From Phytophthora quininea (taxonomy: Eukaryota > Oomycota > Peronosporomycetes > Peronosporales > Peronosporaceae): a stretch of DNA of 64,000 nucleotides. The first letter of the stretch is position 1; the number at the start of each line of letters is the position of its first letter. The notes beneath the pieces are model-generated. The model made no database searches. It was not told the origin of the DNA and saw nothing but the letters and a program-made list of their open reading frames with translations. This document shows, piece by piece, positions 32,985 to 45,397 of this stretch. A program made the translations under genes and the position numbers. Location: positions 310,001 to 374,000 of the forward strand of contig JAAVTG010000554.1 of assembly GCA_011947345.1 (NCBI GenBank). The letters run 5' to 3'.

Positions 32985-35485
32985 ATGACGTCGCACCACC
33001 ACCGGTCGGGGCCGCTCAAGCAGAAGAACAAGAAGCATAAGCATGGCCGCCACGAGTCCAAGACGCTGCTGAACAAGCGCCTGGGCGGCAAGGTCGAGGG
33101 TCGCCGCGCTAGCGTGCGCAGCAACGGCTCGAGCATCGGCAGCATGAGTCTGTCGGGCCAGAAGGCGGCGCGGCTGCAGCGTCAGAAGGCCATCCGCGGC
33201 AACAAGCGCGAGGAGCTTTTGCTGCAGCGCCGCTTCGGTCTGGGTAGTGCTTTGGGGCCGCCCAAGACAGTGGCGCTCGTGGCGCTCAGCGACCAGGCCG
33301 ACCTGCAGGAAGTCCAGCAGAGCATCCTGGAGGGCGCGTCCTCAGTGGAGGAACCGGCGCAGGACGTCGTGGGACTCAAGAACTGCACCATCGGGGTGTT
33401 TGCTCAGCACAAGCAGAAGCTCTGCGTCATCAACTGCGGCTGCAACTTGCTGGTGGCACTGGACGCTGCTAAAGTGGCGGACGTCGTGGCGTTTGTGTTG
33501 TCGGTGCACAACGGAGAGGACGGAGGTTTGAGCGAGGAAGGAGTGCGAATTGTGTCGGCTGTGCGCGCTCAGGGCCTGCCGACGACGGTGGGACTCGTGC
33601 AAGGACTGGAGAAGCACACGACCAAGGCGCAGAACGACCTCAAGAAGCTCGGCGCCAAGTTCTTCATGTCGGAATTCGGCGAGAGCTGCAAGGTCGCGCA
33701 GGCCAATGTGGTTGGTCAGCTGTCGAGGATTCTCATTACTCTGTCGCCCAAGGTGATCCACTGGCGCGAAGCTCGCTCGTACATGATGGCCACGACGGCG
33801 ACCTTTGTGCCTGGAAGCGAGGCACAGAATGAACAGGGCGAACAGGTCGGCGAACTGACGGTGAACGGCTACTTGCGGGGAAAGCCGCTGTCGGTGAACC
33901 AGCTCGTTCATATTACGGATGTGGGGACCTTCCAGATGAGCCGCATCACACGAGCGGCTGCCCGTCAAGTGCAGCGCGGCAAGATGGACGCTGACATGAA
34001 TGCCAAGCCGTCTACTGCTCCTATTGCTGCGAGTCAGGAGAAGACCTCGTGCTTGCTACTGCGGACCCTACACTGCAGGAAGACCTTCGCTTCGAAGCTG
34101 AATACGATCCGTTCGCTGCTGAACAGACATGGCCCACGAACGAGGAACTGGCTGAGGCGGAACAGGAGGCGAAGAAACAACGTCAGGCAGATGCTGCTGC
34201 TAACAAGGGTGCATCCAGCTATCAGGCAGCGTGGCTTGACGGTGATGACGAGGAAAAAGACGAGATGAAGGACGCCGACAACGAAGAAGACGAAGCGGTT
34301 AACCAGGACTTTTGCAAAACGGGCGATGAGGGCGAAGATGACGACGACGATGATATGTCAATGGATGACGAGAACTACGCCGAGCAGATGCACAACAAGC
34401 GCAAGGAGGAGGCGGATAACCTTGAATTTCCGGATGAAGTGGACGTTCCTGCGGATACGCCGGCGCGTGTGCGTTTTGCGCGATACCGCGGCATGAAATC
34501 TCTACGCACCAGCACTTGGGACCCGAAGGAATCGCTCCCATCAGACTACGCCCGTTTGTTCCAATTCGACGATTTCGCAATGGTGCAGCGTCTTGCTCTC
34601 GCTCGCGGTAAGGAAGCTGAGCGTGCCATGAAGGACCAACTCCGACGTAAGACTACCGCTCAGAAGCAGGCGTCCCGCTCCCGTGCGTCCTCTACGGCCA
34701 TGGAGGATGTGGAAGACAACGCATCGGTCGCATCGTCATCGCTGGCAAGTGAAGCTTTGCCAGACGAATTCGGCGAGATGGGCTACGTGCCGTCAGGAGT
34801 ATTCGTGACATTGCATCTGAAGAATGTGCCGGTAGCAAAGCTGCAGGCTCGTATCCAGGCCGGCCCTTTGGTCATGGGAGCGCTTCTGAAGCACGAGAAC
34901 CGACTGAGTGTTCTCAACTTTTCAGTGCAGCGTGCGTCCTCCTTTGCCGGCGAGCCACTAAAATCCAAGGAAGAGCTGTCCTTCCACTGTGGATTCCGAC
35001 GATTCTCGGGCAAGCCCGTGTTCAGCGACCAGAGCCTCAAGAGTGACCAGCACCTCTTCCAGCGCTTCCTGCCACCGAGCGGTTGGTCTGTGGCGACGGT
35101 GTATGGCCCAGTGACGTTCCAACCTGCCTCGGCACTGCTTTTCAAGCCTGATGGCCAGCTTGTTGCTTCTGGTACGCTGAAGAATGTCAACCCAGACCGC
35201 GTGGTGCTCAAGCGGGTGATCGTCACCGGCACGCCCGTGAAGGTGAAGAAGCGCAAGGCTGTGGTCCGCTACATGTTCCACTCGCCCGAGGACATTCGGT
35301 GGTTCAGGCCGGTGGAGCTCGTGACCAAGCACGGCCTAACGGGCCACATCAAGGAATCCCTCGGTACCCACGGAGACCTCAAAGCCGTCTTCAACAAGCC
35401 CATCAAGCAGCACGATACCGTTTGTCTGCACCTATATAAGCGCGTGTACCCCAAGTTCCCGACCATGCAGCCTCTGTCGAACTAG
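32985..35485 (+). CDS. TSR1: Ribosome biogenesis protein TSR1
   Basis: The start MTSHHHRSGPLKQKNKKHKH is a basic nucleolar-type N-terminus. A GTPase-like but P-loop-less middle follows (KTVALVALSDQAD, GLPTTVGLVQGLE, MSEFGESCKVAQ), then an acidic stretch and a C-terminal domain ending HDTVCLHLYKRVYPKFPTMQ, as in the BMS1/TSR1 family. TSR1 is required for 20S pre-rRNA processing and 40S subunit maturation. A single frame break near 34037-34045 (GAGAAGACC) is restored by one base; the reading then continues EDLVLATADPTLQEDLRFEA. Together with DDX51 it forms a divergent ribosome-assembly pair. Confidence 0.92.
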
Positions 35486-35622
35486 CTCGAGCACTCATTT
35501 TGTCTAGAAATGCACGATTTGTTTTTACGTTTGTGGCATCTGGAAACTCGAAAGTGTGGTAATGGCATTATGTGGATGTAACTATTTCCCATTCCTGCTA
35601 CAGCGTCTCGCCTGTATCTCGT

Positions 35623-38317
35623 TTATTCGCGACGTCGCTTGCTGGCTGGCGCATCCGTCGCCGTAGCTTCCTCACGTAAACGTGTCTGGCCACGACTATT
35701 GCCAGTAGTAGCGCTATCGTCTCCAGTCCAAGTAATCAACGTATCAACAAGAAAGTTCGCCATGTGCTCGTTCAATCCCAGCCACACCAGCGTTCGTTGC
35801 AGAAGACGTCGCAGTCGCCGATCGCTTTCATCTTCCGATTCCATCGAGTCGCCTCGAGCGAACAAGCGCAGCTGGCTGACAACTTGACGGGCCATAACCC
35901 GTAGGAAAGTGGCGCTCGTAGCACCAAAAGCTGCAGCTCGGCTAGCTGATGTGGCCCGGACAAGAGTGTCAACCAGCTCAGGCATGAAAGGTTCCAAAGC
36001 ATTGATCAGCTCCGTCCCCAGCTGAAAGCGTCGCTCGCCAGGTCCCGTAATTTGATCCAGGACATCACTCGGCGGTGCATGAGAGCGCAACAAATCCCGC
36101 AGTTCGTCAATAAAATCCTGCGCCCACGTGCGAATGTTCGGCCGAGACACTCGAGGGACATCAACGCCGCTAAACAGTGCAAAGCCAATGTGCGCCAAGA
36201 AGTGGTGCAGATGAGTGTGCTCCCCGCCATGACGCCATAAAGCGTCGAAATAGGCAACTCACTCGTGAGCCGGCTTACAAAGTCCGCTAAGTTCCATGTT
36301 GTCGTGGCGTGGTTGCCATTCAGCCCTGCTGCTAGTGAGAAAGGGAACACCACAGACGACATGACTGGCAATCCACCCAAACCGGCAATTGAGATCTGCG
36401 GACCAGCAGGAGGCGGCGGCGGCGGTGGCACACCTTCATCAGATTGAGATGCGGCGGATCGTCGGCTGTGAGATCTCGATCGATGAGGTCGACTGGAAGA
36501 ACTGGAAGAAGTCGATGGCGGTGGTGGGGCGGAGCTGCAGTGCCAGTAAGATCAACAGGGAAATTAGATGATGATCCCGGCATTACCCCAGGGTTGGCAT
36601 GGCCAGTGATCGGCCTGCCATCAGGCACAGCAGTGGCTCTGATTCGAGCTAATCTGAATCGTGGTCGTGCAGGGTCACGAGCGTCGCTTCCTATCCCTCT
36701 CAGCAGCTCAGCTTCAGCCTGGAACGAACTCGTTGCAGGACGCGAACCTGGTGCATTCGCAATTCCACCAGAGGCGGAAGAGCTGCTGGAGTTCCCACGT
36801 CTTGGAATCGGTTCACCCAAATGCATCGACTGGCGTACGAAAGCGTGCCGAGCCACACGCGCAAGCAGATCGGCAGACTCTCCGATCGTTTGCAACGTCT
36901 CAATGGCTCGAATAACATGACGCGAAGAAACAGCGGCATCATTCTCAGGTCTGGGATCCACGCCAGCAAGCGCTGCTGGAACCTGCGAGGCAACGTTCAG
37001 CGTCGACTCGGATGCTGCAGTGGCTGGAGCTGCAACTGGCGCGGGAGTTGACGCTCTACTTGGCATAATGAAGCCACCTGGTACTGGGAATGTAAGTGGT
37101 CGAGCAGCTGGAGCAGTGGTTGACGAATCAGTAGCTGGTGAAGATCCTGGCGCGGTAACTGGAGTACTATCCGCCCTAGTAGCAGGTGTAGCAGTGGCCT
37201 CTTGAGAAGGGTTATCGCTAAGGCGGTCACGTTCCGCTAGCGCGGCCGGCAGAAGGCGCAACCGCGGGCCAAAACGCTCCATCAGAGTCTGCAACGTCTC
37301 CACTTGCTGCTGCAATTCTGCCATGGGGCCAGCATTAGCTCCCTGTTCCAGTGGAGCAAGTTCAGCTGGGAAATCTAACGCAGCATCGTCCAACATTGCA
37401 CGCATTGAATCAAGTCGCAGCCCCGCTCGAGACCGCAACACCGCCTGACGCTCTGCACTGGTCGACGACCGACGCGAGTGCGATCTCCCACTGGATCCAT
37501 CACGACCACGACGGTAGAGTCGTATTCTAGCGGACGTCGCAGTCGCCGTCGGGTCTCCGCCTGCTTCGCCGCCCACGGTATCTCGCGTGAATGACACATG
37601 TCGCCTTCCATCCCCTGTCGCTGCTCCAGTTCCATCCACTGCGCCTGGATCACTCACCTGCGTCACTAAATTCGCGATCATCGAGCTCAGAAACGGCATC
37701 GTCATATCCGATCCCTCGGGGACAGCGATCGTCGCGCCCATGAGCAGTCGGTTCGGCACGCCAGAGCTCGATCTGCCCATGGTCGGGTCTGGTTCATCAT
37801 TATCTCGTGGAGCTGGCGGAGAGCGCAGTCGTCTCGACCGCGATCTCGACCGACCTCGAAGGCCGCCCGAATTCATAGCGTTCAGCTCCGCTTCCGTCTC
37901 GCCTACTCTCGCACCTGCCCCAGTATTTGCCGCACCTGTAGCTGCAACTGGAGCTGTAGCTGAAGTTCCTGTATTGCTATTACTGGAAGGTTCCGCCCTG
38001 GCCACGAGATGCAGCACGTGGCCGTCCTCCAGCGAGTACGCGGCCAGCGGCTGGTCGTTCTTGAGCACTCTACCTCTATAGATGAGACGTTGACGAGCCA
38101 GCGTCACGCCCGTTTCCAGCGCCACCAGCTCCTTGAGCTGCGGGACCGACGCCGCCGCCCCGATGGTGATCGGGTACGTCTTCTGGTCCAGCGTGCGCAC
38201 CTTCAGCGACAGTCGGGCCTCCTCTGCGTTCTCTGGCGGCTCTGCCATTGGCTCTGGCGCCTCCGCCACGTGCGGGGACAACGCGGGGGCCTCTGGAGCG
38301 TCCGCACTCGTTGTCAT
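35623..38317 (-). CDS. BAG6-like ubiquitin-like domain protein
   Basis: M at 38317 starts MTTSADAPEAPALSPHVAEA. A UBL domain follows (LKVRTLDQKTYPITIG, RQRLIYRGRVLKND, YSLEDGHVLHLVARAE). A long disordered region rich in A, P, S, T and R comes next, then helical segments (SRHVIRAIETLQTIGESADL; QDFIDELRDLLRSHAPPSDV) and a basic C-terminus ending SKRRRE, a likely nuclear signal. An N-terminal UBL on a very long Pro-rich protein with a C-terminal NLS is the BAG6/Scythe layout (quality control of mislocalised membrane proteins). Frame changes occur near 36430-36520 and 36190-36240. A poly-proline run lies at about 36415-36430. Confidence 0.6.
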
Positions 38318-38651
38318 GTCGACTCTTCTGGAGACGTTTTCAGAGCGATGATTCACGTTCTTGTAGGGGTTCCTGGAGACCTGGAGAAGGTGTAGCAGAT
38401 AGAGCAAACACAGATCGTCAATGTGAGGCACAGGGAGAAGAAGCGAAGACGTGGAAGAAGGAGAATGCACCTCGGTAAGAAGGACTGTCTCCGGAAGGTG
38501 TGACTATTGGGGACTGTAGGCGGGTTTTCTCCCGTCGAAAAAACGATTTGTTTTTGTTACTGCGACCGTTTCAGGCTTGCGATATAAATCGCAAGTGCTG
38601 ACGCAAACTGTCCACAAAGATGTCCACAACGACAATCAACTGTTGCACTTG

Positions 38652-40840
38652 CTAAGCAAACCGCGCGTCCCGGATCGCAGCTTGCGTTGCTAGCACTTCT
38701 GTTAGTAGTAGGTCCATTTTCCTCTCGAGTGCCGCCAGTCGAGTCGAATCGGTTCGAAGTGGACGCTCTGAGTCCTCAGGACGGACACACACATCACTGC
38801 TGCGTTGCTCCTGAGCTCGATCTGCTTCATCCTGCTTCTGCGCCTTCTTGATGGCGCTCTTGTTGATCACGACGCCTTCGTGTAGATACCTGAACGTCGT
38901 GCGCAATTGATTATCCGTGAACTTGGCGGCTGGGAAAGTCTCTCGAAGAGTCTCCGCCGTGAGCTTTGTCGGAGACTTGGTCTGTCTGCCACTCGCTAGA
39001 TACTCTATCTCCATTTTGACCTGCAGAACCTGCAGCAGCAGCGCAGAGTTCACTTTACCACGTAGAACGACGAACTCGTTGGGTAGTTTGCGGATATCCG
39101 CGTTGATCCGCTCGAAGACGAGCTCGGCTTCTGCATCTTCGTGGCTTGGTTTGGAATTTGCCATTGCACAGCGCGAAAACGTTTGCCGTGCAGTTTGTCG
39201 AGGATGAACTCTTGAATTCGCCCGTTCAGCATCAGGTTCGCCTCGCCCTTGTAGCTCTCCTCCCGCACGGCCGTGTAGGCGTCCAACACGATGGCCAGCA
39301 TCAAATTGAGCAGCACGAGACTCACGACGATCATGAAGCTCCAGTAGTAAATGAAGGCAAACTGCAAGTCCTTGATGCTGTCGTAGTCGAACGTGCCGAA
39401 CAGCATGTTGATGCATGCCTGCGTCGTCAGCAGTCTGGACGAAAACTCCTCCACGTCGGATCCGAAGAGGATGCTGCCAACGCAGACGAAGATCATGAAG
39501 GCGATGAGCCACACCACGAAGAACGCTGCGAATTGGCGCAGTGCACTGGACATTGTGCGCGTGAAGATGCTGAGGCGCGGGTGGAAGCTGAGCTGGAAGA
39601 GCAAGTAGAGGCCCAACTGGATCGCTAAAATGGCCCCGAACATAGCGAGCACGTAAGTCCACGTCGTAATGCTGTTCAGCAAGTCCACGACGGGGAGCAA
39701 CGCAGCCAGCGTATCCGCATCGTTCGCACCGCTGTCAGCGAGTTTCAGCAGGTTCGAGTAGAATTCGCTTGTGTTCATCTTGAACTCGATCACCGCCCAA
39801 ATGGCGGCGAACACGGGGACAGAGCCTCCAATGGCAACGGTCTTCAACAACGTGCGCATAAAGCGTCGAAGTAGGCCGCACCTGCCCCCAACAACTTGGA
39901 CGATTTACGGCGTTCAGGGCGTCGACCAGTTCCCCAGTACAGAATCACAACGAGCCAAATCACGTACGTGGAAGCGTAGGCCGTGTCAGCTAACGCGTTC
40001 TTCAACTGGTACGGAGTGGCTCGAGCAGCGTTGGTCGCAGACGTCGGCTTGACCAAGCCGCTTTCTTGAAAGTCCACTTCCAGAGTCGTGACGGAATACC
40101 CCTCAAAGTCGCCATTGTACGTGGCAATGGTGACAAGCAGCTTTTGGTGTAGTTGTCGATTCCCTTGTTGCTGGTTTTCAATGCTTCGATCGCTTGGACA
40201 GCTTCAGTGGCATTCAGGTTGATATTCAGGAATGTACGCTCAAGTGTTGTGTCGTCCGAGTCAGTGCAGTTGGGATACAGCTCGGTTATGACATCGTGGA
40301 CATTGCAAGCTCCCGTCGCTTTCCGGGTAACGTCAATAACCACACCGCCCAGCACCTGGTTCGAAATGGCCACACGTCCGCGTTGATCTTCCGGCAAGAG
40401 GTCTCCGTTCACGTCCTCCGTGACGAACACCGACGGCACCAACGTATCCGTGAGCCACGAGTAGGCATCGTCAATGCCGCCAATATTGTAGAACTGGAGC
40501 GGGGTGTCGTCTGTGACTACATTTTCTCCGTCGGTGGCGATGGCGTTCATCACTGCCAGCACTTGGTCCCATTGTAAGGTGGTTCGTGGGCGTCTCGACA
40601 GCGCCGTTGCCGCAAAGCAGCAGAAGATGACTGTGCTCACCAACCGGATCAACGCTCGCCCGATCTTTCGGTCCTGATCGAGCGAATCGCAAGCGTCTTG
40701 CATCGAAATCTCCATCGAGTCGAATGCAGAATAATCGGTCTCGCTGCAGTCGAATGTACTTGAGCCTCGTTTGACCACGCTGCCCCGCTCGCTCTCTCCG
40801 TCGTCAACTTGGATGTACGTGTCGGTCGTCGGCTTCTCCA
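38652..40840 (-). CDS. Polycystin-type (PKD2/TRPP-like) cation channel
   Basis: The likely start is MEKPTTDTYIQVDDGESERG. TM1 (IRLVSTVIFCCFAATAL) is followed by a large extracellular domain with FYNIGGIDDAYSWLTDT and NYTK. The channel part follows: FHPRLSIFTRTMSSALRQFA, VWLIAFMIFVCVGSILFGS, the pore-region INMLFGTFDYDSI and the last helix VSLVLLNLMLAIVLDAYTAV. The C-terminal cytosolic tail ends in a predicted coiled coil (ALERKMDLLLTEVLATQAAI). PKD2-type channels conduct calcium or cations, often in flagellar membranes. Frame breaks lie at TTTT 40142-40145, CCCCC 39885-39889 and near 39160-39190; the first two are single-base homopolymer deficits. Confidence 0.82.
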
Positions 40841-41217
40841 TTGAGGTTGAAATCCTTGTTCTTGAGCAGGAGGATTCGAAAGTGGCGGCGGAGATCAAAG
40901 CTCCACTAACTAAGCGAACCCATTGCTGCGATCGCCAAACGAAGTGCTGCCTTCCAGTCCATCTATCCGAAGACATCCTTGTGGTAGCAATGCATGTACT
41001 TCTTGAGCTGTAGCCATCCAACATGATCTGCTGTGCGCGAACCTACATGAACAAACCACGCGAGATGAACCCCTCGATGTGTTAAAAAGGAATAATGATG
41101 CAGCTGTAAGTCTTCGGTCCTCCGGGGCGCGTTCTATCTAAGTCATTTACATGTACTTCACAAGTGTAGTGGTCTATCGTGCTCCGACACGAAAAGGGAA
41201 GACAAATTCTTCCAACC

Positions 41218-42049
41218 TTACGCCAGCACTTCTCCTTGCATCTCCTCTTCGGGGCAGTCGGTGATCAGCAGCGGGATGAACTCTGCGTTCCGCGGTCGGT
41301 AGTACCGGTGACCCAACGCCGCGAAGCAGCCGCGACTGAAGCCGCTGTGTGACACGACGAGCGCGCAGCTCTCGGGGAAGTCGAAGAAGACCTCGTTCAG
41401 GAATTCTTCCGCGCGCTGCGAGATCTCCTCGGTGGTCTCTCGGTGGTCGGGTTTCCACCACGTGTCGTTCTCGCTGGCGACATGGTCAAAATCGAGCTTG
41501 GGGTACGCCTGTTGCTTTGGGGTCATGAGTTTGCGTCGGTCGCAGTTGACGACACCGAGCGTCTCTCTGGCCAGCTCCACCACCGACACGGGGATCTGCT
41601 TGAGGTTTTGAACACCCGGTCGTATGTTTCGAGCGTGCGGTCGAGCGGGGACACAAAGACCCGCTGCAGTTTGAGGCCGCACTTGTCGATCTGCTTCTCG
41701 AGCATCGTGGCGGCCGCGTCGGCCTGCTCTTTGCCGTGGGCCGTGAGGGTGCGTCGATGAACTCTGGCAGCATCTCGTACTGCTCCTCCCAGAGCTTGTC
41801 GCCCACGCGGGCCTTGGTGGCGTTGTGGGTGGCCTCTCCGTGGCGCAGGAGGATGATGAGCTTGATGCGGCGCCCTGGGTGCTTCTGCTCAAACGATGCC
41901 ATGAAGTCGTACACGTCGGGCCACGCCTTGCCGTCCACTAGGCCCATACGCATGGGCGGGTCCCCCATCTCGTCTACGGGCTCGTCCGAGATGCCCATGA
42001 GGAAGAAACCAGGCACCGAGTGCAGTCGCGACGGGCGTTTGCTTGCCAT
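41218..42049 (-). CDS. Histidine phosphatase (phosphoglycerate mutase) superfamily protein
   Basis: The protein starts MASKRPSRLHSVPGFFLMGI. The catalytic motif LIILLRHGEATHN is followed by QRVFVSPLDRTLETYDRVF, the acid-bearing TLGVVNCDRRKL segment and the second active histidine in ALVVSHSGFSRG. This is the standard RHG...H arrangement of the branch that includes phosphatases and sedoheptulose/fructose bisphosphatase relatives; the substrate is unknown. Two frame breaks: near 41750-41760, and at TTTT 41606-41609. With both repaired the protein is about 275 residues. Confidence 0.82.
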
Positions 42050-42344
42050 GATCGAGACGAGCTACGTGGGGACAAGAATGGCAAGTGATTTCGAAACCGG
42101 TTCTTTTTCGACCTGGATGGGCAAAGATGTAGCCATGTTGTGCTGCTTGGGATCGCACTCGTCTATATTGCCACGTGAAGCTGGACAAGAACTTCTTGTC
42201 TTACTTGGGCTTGCTTGCTCTACCGTTTAATCTGCGGCAAAGGCGACATCACGAATAACGCTTACAGGTATGCGGCGTTATTAGTCCTTTTAGTTGTGCT
42301 CATGGCAGTCAAGCTCAAAATTAGCTCTAGCCTCAGCCGCTTGC

Positions 42345-43526
42345 TCATTGCAAACTTGCAGACAGGCAAGAGCACGTCACCGCAAAATCCACCAAGTCTG
42401 ACGAATTCAGCGGCGTTGGTTTCATCAAAGGCACAAGCAAGATCTTCTCCAGCGTCATCTCCTTGTGATCAAACTTGATCACCAATGTCATACCTACTGT
42501 ACTTGCTACATGTTGCTTATCGGGCGACAGGTTCATAAATGCTCTCTCTGTCTGCACGTGCTGCTCCGATGCGCGGGGATCAAGGCGTCGATCAAGGCGT
42601 CGATCGCTCCGCGCACAGCACCGGGTGCTGCCAGATCTCGTCCAACGTGATCCGCGTCACTGGATCGACCGTGAGCATCCGCGCGAGCAGGTCCTTCATG
42701 GGCTCCGATATCTCTTGATCAAGCCCCCAGGCAGTGAATACGGCCCGAATCCCTCGCTTGGCCATATAGCGGAACCCTTGATCCGCTAGGTCTGCTCGCC
42801 CAAACGGCGGCGACGAGGTCAGTAGGATGAAGAAGGCGATGCCGACCGACCAAATGTCGGCCCTCCGGGGTCGTACCGCTCGCCGGCCACGATCTCCGGC
42901 GCCATGTAATAATTCTTCCCCACGACTTCGTCACAGAGGAAGCTGTTCGTAGGGCTGGCGTCGGCTTGCGCGCAGAGTCCGAAGTCTGCGATCACAGCTC
43001 GTCCGTCGCGGAGCAAGATGTTCTCGAGACTCAAATCGCGGTGGGCGATGCCGTGACTGTGCAGGAAACGAAGACCGTGGAGCACGTCCACGAGGTAGCT
43101 GTGCGCAACACATTCCTGGAGTCTCTTGGAGCCGTTCACACCGTTCAGCAACGCGCTTCGGTTCTGAAGTCCTGCTTGGTCTTGATCGTTTGTCAACGGC
43201 AGTACGCACGCGTCCAGCAGATCTCCTCCTTCGCAGTATTCGAGCACTATCTGAAGCCTGCTGCCGCTTTCGGTCACGAAGTAGCTGTGCATGTTGATGA
43301 CATTTGGGTGGCCGCCTAACGCTCGCACGCGGTTGAGCGCCTCGATCTCGGACAGCACGTTCTCCTGCACCCGCTCCTGCGAGCGCGAGGTCTGTTGCAG
43401 TGCCAACTGCAGGTCGACGGTCTTGACGACAATCTTCTCCTGGGTCTGCACGTCCCGGTAGAGCAAAATCTCGCCGTAGATGGCTGCGCGGAGCAACGCC
43501 ATGGTCTCGTAGCGGTTGATCTCCAT
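42345..43526 (-). CDS. Serine/threonine protein kinase
   Basis: The kinase domain starts near residue 7. The ATP lysine is in KIVVKTVDL, the alpha-C glutamate in ENVLSEIEALNRV, the catalytic loop is HRDLSLENILL, the DFG motif ADFGLCA, and the APE motif YYMAPEIV. The usual glycine-rich loop is poorly conserved (AAIYGEILLY). A single missing base at GGGG 42867-42870 breaks the frame after GERYDP; the repaired frame continues RADIWSVGIAFFIL and MKDLLARMLTVDPVTRITLD. The 3' end is ambiguous because of a 12-bp tandem repeat at 42582-42608: one frame stops near 42592, another runs to 42345. Confidence 0.8.
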
Positions 43527-43683
43527 GCCGGTACGTTGTCAAGTGACCAAATGAGCTACGACAAGAGTAAACGGGCTGTTCGTAGCTCGCTCGATCCGTA
43601 TGGCCGACGAGGGCTGCTTGGGTCCGTGTTTGTCGGGAGACCGTCTGCCTACCGAAATTCCAGCCGCTAAACCGTGTGTGCAC

Positions 43684-44348
43684 GAGGCGTCTGCTTGGGG
43701 AATGAGGCTGCCGAGAGACTAACTAATCAGTGTTTCTATTATCTGCCAAGGCTCGTTTGCAATCTTGAGAGCGGTGAAGAGCGTCCTCCTTTCGGCAAAG
43801 TGATCTCGTTCGCAGCCAAAGGCGTTTTGCTTGAAGCTTGCAGCCCAAACTGATTAGATGCCACTGCCAGATAGTGCGGCCGGCGCCGCCACCCGGAGTC
43901 GAAACTCATGACGGCTCGAATGACATCAGTGATGCCATACGAGCCGCATCAGTGATTTCCTCTATGCATCCAACCAACCCTCTATGGTTTGCAGCCGAAA
44001 CGCTAAGCGGTGGCGATGCCACCACCGAGCAACAGCGACACTAGACTTTCGTCACCATATCTGCTGCTGATACTCGCAGTCACTCCATCGGAGCTGAAAG
44101 ACATCGATAGCGTTCGAAAAAGGAAAAAAAAGGATTGCCTACGAGCACTCGTTACTACGATCTAAGATATCTTTCTCATGGTCGCACGCACACGCCAAAG
44201 AGGTAGCTTTGCCTGTCCTCTCGAGCGGGAGTTTATTTGCTTAACAACAATTCGGCTCACAACAATCTCATCTTGTCTATCTCGAGGAAGTGGATCCTCG
44301 GCTGCGGACACTGTTCTTCGAGTCTCGCCTCGTCGGTAGCAGGCAGCA
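43684..44348. other. Intergenic region without recognised gene
   Basis: It holds the kinase promoter and the 3' side of the PH-like gene. Short open frames lack domains. No repeats or RNA genes were seen. Confidence 0.45.
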
Positions 44349-45072
44349 TCACGGTTGCGTGATGGCCAATATCTCGCTCAGTTGCAGTCGTCGGCAGGCG
44401 TTGTCGGCAACGCAGAACACGTCCGGCGGGCATATGCCGTCGCGGATATCGCGGGCCATCCACTTGGCCCACTCAACGCCGTCAAGTCGAAGAACCGACC
44501 GGCACATCCAGTAGGCGAGGCTTGCGGGGCAGTGTACACGACGAAAGACGTCGCGCCGTGTTGATGACCCATAATGTACATGCTGCGCTTTTTCGAGACG
44601 GCAGCAGGCTCAGCAGGAAGAACCGCAGGCGTCGGTGGGGTAGTTGGCGTGGGGGTTCCATTCGGGGTTAGGATTGATGACGCCGTCGAGTTACTGCCGC
44701 TGGAAGTGGCGCAATGGCCGCGTCGTTGCTTGGGACAGTTAACGCTCGCATCGAACGCTTGCCGGAGCTTAGTGATCCACTGGCCGTACACCACGGCGTT
44801 GGGGGATCGGAAGCAAAGCTTTTGCCTTTGGCGCCGTACTGGATGGCGAAGCGGAGTCTGCGGCGGTCGTTCACAGATCTCGGGAGCAATGTGTTTGGGA
44901 AACCAAGACGCCCAATCGGCAGGTCGAGAAGCCCGCCAAAGATGGCTGGGTGATTCACGCGGAGCACGAACATGTCGCCCGGACTGCCCGGAGCGATCAC
45001 GTTCACCATCAAAATCGAAGTCTTGAGCCAGAACGGCCCAAATTGGAGTTGGAGCGCATCGGCAGACGACAT
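44349..45072 (-). CDS. PH-like domain protein (possibly two PH modules)
   Basis: The start MSSADALQLQFGPFWLKTSI opens a beta-rich segment (ILMVNVIAPGSPGDMFVLRV, RRRLRFAIQYGAKGK). After a frame break at TTTT 44820-44823 it ends in the PH-type closing helix NAVVYGQWITKLRQAFDA. A T/P-rich linker follows, then a second segment (KKRSMYIMGHQHGATSFVVY) closing, after another frame change, with VLRLDGVEWAKWMARDIRDG. The tryptophan within each C-terminal helix is the conserved PH-domain residue. Membrane phosphoinositide binding is an inference; the assignment is moderate. Confidence 0.45.
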
Positions 45073-45397
45073 GGCGTCTTTCAATGCTTGGGGAAAAGGA
45101 GGAAAGGACTTGTGTGTACTTTCGAGTTGCGGGGAAGGAAGGAAACTCCAGAATGAAGCGAAGGTGAGCCCGACTGCCGCTGTAGAATCAAGTCTTGACA
45201 GGTTGAGACTCGCCCAACGTCTTCCAACAAAAGCAGCGGCGACCAAGTCAACACTACAGATGTCCAAATTGAAGTGAAGCAGGTGGTAAGAGAAGCAGGC
45301 GCGACTTGAGGAAATATCTTGATGGGGAAGAAACGAGCACGGGCCATTGCATCGAACTATCGTCAATTACCCAGACCTGGTCCACCATCGCACCAGC

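Noticed and set aside
38652..39662. 336-codon frame overlapping the polycystin channel
   Set aside because: Only its C-terminal third is real (the channel tail after a frameshift); the N-terminal part is an out-of-frame shadow of the membrane domain.
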